From: Domibacillus indicus
GTDB lineage: Bacteria; Bacillota; Bacilli; Bacillales; Domibacillaceae
Assembly: GCF_000970685.1 (NCBI RefSeq)
Contig: NZ_LAJB01000007.1
Coordinates: 558,001 to 622,000, forward strand
Direction of reading: 5' to 3'
Length of the DNA stretch: 64,000 bases
Under the pieces are notes generated by a model. That model did not search any database. It was not told the origin of the DNA and worked only from the letters and a program-made list of their open reading frames with translations. This document shows positions 61,440 to 64,000 of the stretch, piece after piece. A program made the position numbers and the translations under genes. How positions within the stretch are numbered: position 1 is the first letter of the stretch; every line of letters begins with the position of its first letter.

Positions 61440-63173
61440 TTATCCAAGCATACTCTCTACCATGCTCATAAAGTCTTCCTGAACATAAGCAAGCTTTTCT
61501 GTTGCTTCTTTAAGCGAATCGGCTTTAACCCCGAAATAAAACTTTACTTTCGGCTCTGTGCCTGATGGACGGGCGCATACCCATGTGCCGTCTTCAAGGA
61601 AATATTTCAGCACATTGGAGGAAGGAAGCTCAATCACTTCTTTTGCATTTGTGGCCAGCACTGTCCGCTCTCCTGTTTGATAATCCTCTACTGCCGCTAC
61701 AGGGATGCCGGCAATTGCTTCAGGCGCTTTTGTCCGGAAAGAAGAAAGCAGTCCTGCAATTTGCTCCGCCCCATCTTTTCCTTTTAATGTGAGTGATTGA
61801 AGCCCCTCTTTGTAATAACCGACCCGCTCATATAAGTCGATCAGTGCATCGTATAATGTTTTTCCTTGCTGTTTGTAATACGCACACGCTTCAACAGCCA
61901 TCAGTGCTGCCTGAACCGCATCTTTATCACGGGCAAAATCACCGATTAAGTAACCGTAGCTTTCCTCATAGCCGAATAAGAATGTATGCGCTCCTGATTG
62001 ATTATACTGCTCAATTTTTTCCCCAATAAATTTAAAGCCTGTCAGCACATCCTCACAGGAAACCCCATACTGCTCTGCAGCAGCACGGCCGAGTTCGGAT
62101 GTAACAATGGTCTTAAAGATCCGTCCATTTTCAGGAAGCGTGTTCTTTTCTTTTTTGCGGGACAAAATATAATCAACCAGCACAGCGCCTGTTTCATTGC
62201 CCGTTAACAGTACATAACCGCCATTTCCGTCCTTCACGGCTACACCAAGACGGTCCGCATCTGGATCTGTCGCAATCAAAATATCAGCGTCTGTTTCCTG
62301 TCCATCACGGATGGCAAGCTCAAACGCAGCTTTTTCTTCGGGATTTGGTGATTTTACCGTTGAGAAATTGGCATCCGGCTGCTCCTGTTCTGCAACAACT
62401 GTGACCTGCTTATAGCCAAGAGCCTCCAGCGCCTGCCGAACCGGCTTATTGCCTGTTCCATGCAACGGCGTATAAACAATTTCTACGTTCGATTCTTTGG
62501 AAGCTTCAGGCCATTCAGAAATCGTGACCAGCTTTTTCACATACGCTTCATCCATTTCCTGCCCAATTATCTGGATTAGCCCTCTATCTTTTAAAACTGC
62601 TTCATCTTCAACGTTAATTTGGAGTTCATCGCCTGCTGCATTAACATAATCAATTACGCGGTCTGCCGCTTCAGGCGCAAGCTGAGCGCCGTCAGGGCCA
62701 TACACTTTATAGCCGTTATATTCAGGCGGATTATGGCTCGCCGTAATGACAATTCCGGCGAAAGCGTTTAGCTCACGGACAGCAAATGAAAGCTCTGGAG
62801 TCGGACGAAGCTCATCAAATAGATAGGTCTGGATCCCAGCAGATGCAAGTGTTTTAGCACTTTCAAGCGCAAATTCAGGTGACTTGTGACGAGAATCATA
62901 GGCAATTGCCACACCGCGTCTTTTAGCTTCTTCACCCTGTTCTGTTATGTAGGCGGCAAGACCTGCAGATGCTTTGCGAATTGTGTACACGTTCATCCGG
63001 TTTGTGCCGGCGCCGATTTCCCCGCGCATTCCGCCCGTACCGAACTCGAGATTTTTGTAAAAAGCATCTTCCAAACTCTTTTCATCTTCCTCAATAGAAA
63101 CAAGCAGCTCACTCATTTCTCTGTCAAGTTCAGTGTAATTTTTCCATCTCACGTATTCATTTTTCCAGGCCAC
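61440..63173 (-). CDS. pgcA: Phosphoglucomutase PgcA (phospho-sugar mutase)
   Basis: 577 aa from GTG 63173, 7 nt after GGAGGG; it gives [13 protein letters not shown], like the B. subtilis N-terminus. Interconverts glucose 6- and 1-phosphate, feeding UDP-glucose for teichoic acids, glycolipids and cell-size control. Phosphoserine loop [18 protein letters not shown] (about 145), Mg loop [10 protein letters not shown], sugar loop GYEESYGY and phosphate loop [13 protein letters not shown] are intact. Isolated unit. Partner genes (gtaB, ugtP) are not in the window. Confidence 0.95.
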   Translation of the reverse strand: MAWKNEYVRWKNYTELDREMSELLVSIEEDEKSLEDAFYKNLEFGTGGMRGEIGAGTNRMNVYTIRKASAGLAAYITEQGEEAKRRGVAIAYDSRHKSPEFALESAKTLASAGIQTYLFDELRPTPELSFAVRELNAFAGIVITASHNPPEYNGYKVYGPDGAQLAPEAADRVIDYVNAAGDELQINVEDEAVLKDRGLIQIIGQEMDEAYVKKLVTISEWPEASKESNVEIVYTPLHGTGNKPVRQALEALGYKQVTVVAEQEQPDANFSTVKSPNPEEKAAFELAIRDGQETDADILIATDPDADRLGVAVKDGNGGYVLLTGNETGAVLVDYILSRKKEKNTLPENGRIFKTIVTSELGRAAAEQYGVSCEDVLTGFKFIGEKIEQYNQSGAHTFLFGYEESYGYLIGDFARDKDAVQAALMAVEACAYYKQQGKTLYDALIDLYERVGYYKEGLQSLTLKGKDGAEQIAGLLSSFRTKAPEAIAGIPVAAVEDYQTGERTVLATNAKEVIELPSSNVLKYFLEDGTWVCARPSGTEPKVKFYFGVKADSLKEATEKLAYVQEDFMSMVESMLG

Positions 63174-63326
63174 AGACAATCCCTCCAAACTTTAATTTCC
63201 TATATCATACCATCTGTCCTGCTTATTTTACAGTGTAATGGTGGCACGGAATGATTTACTTTTCCCCTTTATTCAGACTATAATGCTAGTGTTCAGAAAT
63301 TATTTTGTATATAGGCGGGATTCAAC

Positions 63327-63743
63327 GTGCTAAAAAAAGAAAACTTGCTTTTCACCGCTTGGGCTGCCTCCTTAACGGCCATGCTCGGAAGCCTTTATTT
63401 TTCTGAGATTGCCGGGTATGAACCGTGCGAACTCTGCTGGTATCAGCGCATTCTTATGTACCCTCTCGTGCTGATCCTTGGCATTGCGGTTGTCAAAAAA
63501 GATTTAAAAGCAGCTCTTTATTCGCTAGTAATGTCTGGAATAGGCGGCCTTATATCGCTTTACCATTACGGCATTCAAAAAATGGACTTTTTAACAAATG
63601 CTGCTCCGGCTTGCGGCAGAGTACCATGTACCGGGATGTATATTAACTGGTTCGGATTTATTACAATTCCATTTTTGGCCTTGACTGCTTTTATGATTAT
63701 TTTTATAGCAAGCCTGCTGATTTTAAAAAGAAAAGGAGAATAA
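63327..63743 (+). CDS. bdbC: Disulfide bond formation protein BdbC (DsbB-like)
   Basis: 138 aa, four membrane helices. Two cysteine pairs face outward: CELCWYQR (about 36-39) and ACGRVPC in the second loop, the quinone-linked relay that reoxidises a BdbD thiol oxidase. GTG 63327 behind GGCGGGA; promoter candidate TTTACT-18-TATAAT about 50-80 bp upstream. The next gene, starting 5 bp later, encodes a thioredoxin-like partner. In B. subtilis BdbCD is needed for ComGC maturation in competence, consistent with comK here. Confidence 0.93.
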   Translation: MLKKENLLFTAWAASLTAMLGSLYFSEIAGYEPCELCWYQRILMYPLVLILGIAVVKKDLKAALYSLVMSGIGGLISLYHYGIQKMDFLTNAAPACGRVPCTGMYINWFGFITIPFLALTAFMIIFIASLLILKRKGE

Positions 63744-63748
63744 TTGAA

Positions 63749-64000
63749 TTGAAAAAAGTCATTATTTTTGCGGTTGTGCTTATCGCCATCTTCGGCGCTA
63801 TTGCATTTATTACACAATATCAGAAAGAGCAGGCCTCTGAAGGAAACCCTTATGGCAAGGAGGATCTAGAAACTGAAACAGTAAAGCAGCTTGATGATCC
63901 AAACTACCAGAATATTATTCTTCCCGATGATCTGCAAAAAAAATTGGAAAATGGGGAAGATGCTGTTGTGTATTTTTACAGTCCAACCTGCCCACACTGT
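63749..64000 (+). CDS. Membrane-anchored thioredoxin-like protein, 5' part (BdbD-like position)
   Basis: Truncated by the window end. TTG 63749 after AAGGAG. N-terminal signal anchor (KKVIIFAVVLIAIFGAIAFI), polar linker, then DAVVYFYSPTCPHC, where CPHC is the thioredoxin/DsbA-type redox site. It lies 5 bp after bdbC. The YFYSPTCPHC context is closer to a thioredoxin-like protein than to classic BdbD; its role as BdbC partner is inferred. Confidence 0.8.
   Translation, partial: MKKVIIFAVVLIAIFGAIAFITQYQKEQASEGNPYGKEDLETETVKQLDDPNYQNIILPDDLQKKLENGEDAVVYFYSPTCPHC

Overview
The window comes from a low-to-moderate G+C, endospore-forming, Gram-positive bacterium of the Bacillaceae. Evidence for this includes an alpha/beta-type small acid-soluble spore protein, SpoVR, ComK, ScoC/Hpr, the PrsA foldase, EcsAB, YhaM, AddAB, a T-box ilv-leu operon and strong AGGAGG-type ribosome binding sites with frequent GTG/TTG starts. 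The C30-type carotenoid genes suggest a pigmented species, but I cannot name a genus. Much of the gene order (yisL-yisK, addBA, yhjE, comK, yhzC, lcfB, yhfI, yhfH, yhgE-yhgD-hemH-hemE-hmoB, ecsBA-hit, yhaH, hpr, prsA, yhaM, yheB) recalls, from memory, one arm of the Bacillus subtilis chromosome with blocks lost or inserted. I see no rRNA, tRNA, CRISPR array, prophage or insertion sequence.

Layout. 1-892: 5' part of a secreted GH13-like protein with degenerate catalytic regions. 1010-4816: carotenoid operon (two desaturase-type flavoenzymes plus a phytoene/squalene-synthase-like enzyme). 4942-14761: a 46-aa membrane protein, yisL, yisK, a DUF418 protein and the addBA recombination genes. 14848-20365: VTT membrane protein, comK/yhzC, azlCD, a fatty-acyl-CoA ligase with a FadR-like operator, an MBL-fold hydrolase and the small zinc-ribbon-like YhfH. 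20403-23851: two-component system flanked by two lipoproteins. 23940-29703: YhgE and its TetR regulator (matching operators), then hemH, hemE and the divergent hmoB. 29776-36952: ecsAB, hit, yhaH, scoC, small membrane proteins, prsA, yhaM, yhzD. 36991-41335: crotonase, yheB, a CsoR/CstR-like repressor, a spore protein with a structured leader, fumC. 41443-44146: an OpuF-like compatible-solute ABC transporter with a fused permease/binding protein. 44295-44363: a sigma-B-type micropeptide. 44413-53083: branched-chain amino acid genes ilvD and T-box-ilvB-ilvN-ilvC-leuB-leuC-leuD, with leuA missing. 53322-60742: class A PBP, tatA, a dicarboxylate/glutamate symporter, an inactive ArsC-like protein with a sigma-B-type promoter, EcsC, a TrkA-C membrane protein, SpoVR. 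60743-61439: a gene-free stretch with two strongly folded G+C-rich palindromic elements. 61440-64000: pgcA, then bdbC with the start of a thioredoxin-like partner.

How it fits together. Nutrient status probably links several parts: CodY-like boxes lie at the comK/yhzC intergenic region and at the ilvD promoter, and a tRNA-sensing T-box controls ilvB onward. Sporulation-type promoters precede the spore protein (sigma G) and spoVR (sigma E). General-stress (sigma B) type promoters precede a 22-aa peptide, yhaH and the ArsC-like gene. Least explained are the cloverleaf-like leader of the spore protein gene, the 60.9-61.2 kb palindromic elements, the sigma-B micropeptide, the catalytically dead ArsC and GH13 relatives, and the lipoprotein-bracketed two-component cassette. 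All functional names come from reading the sequence without database searches.
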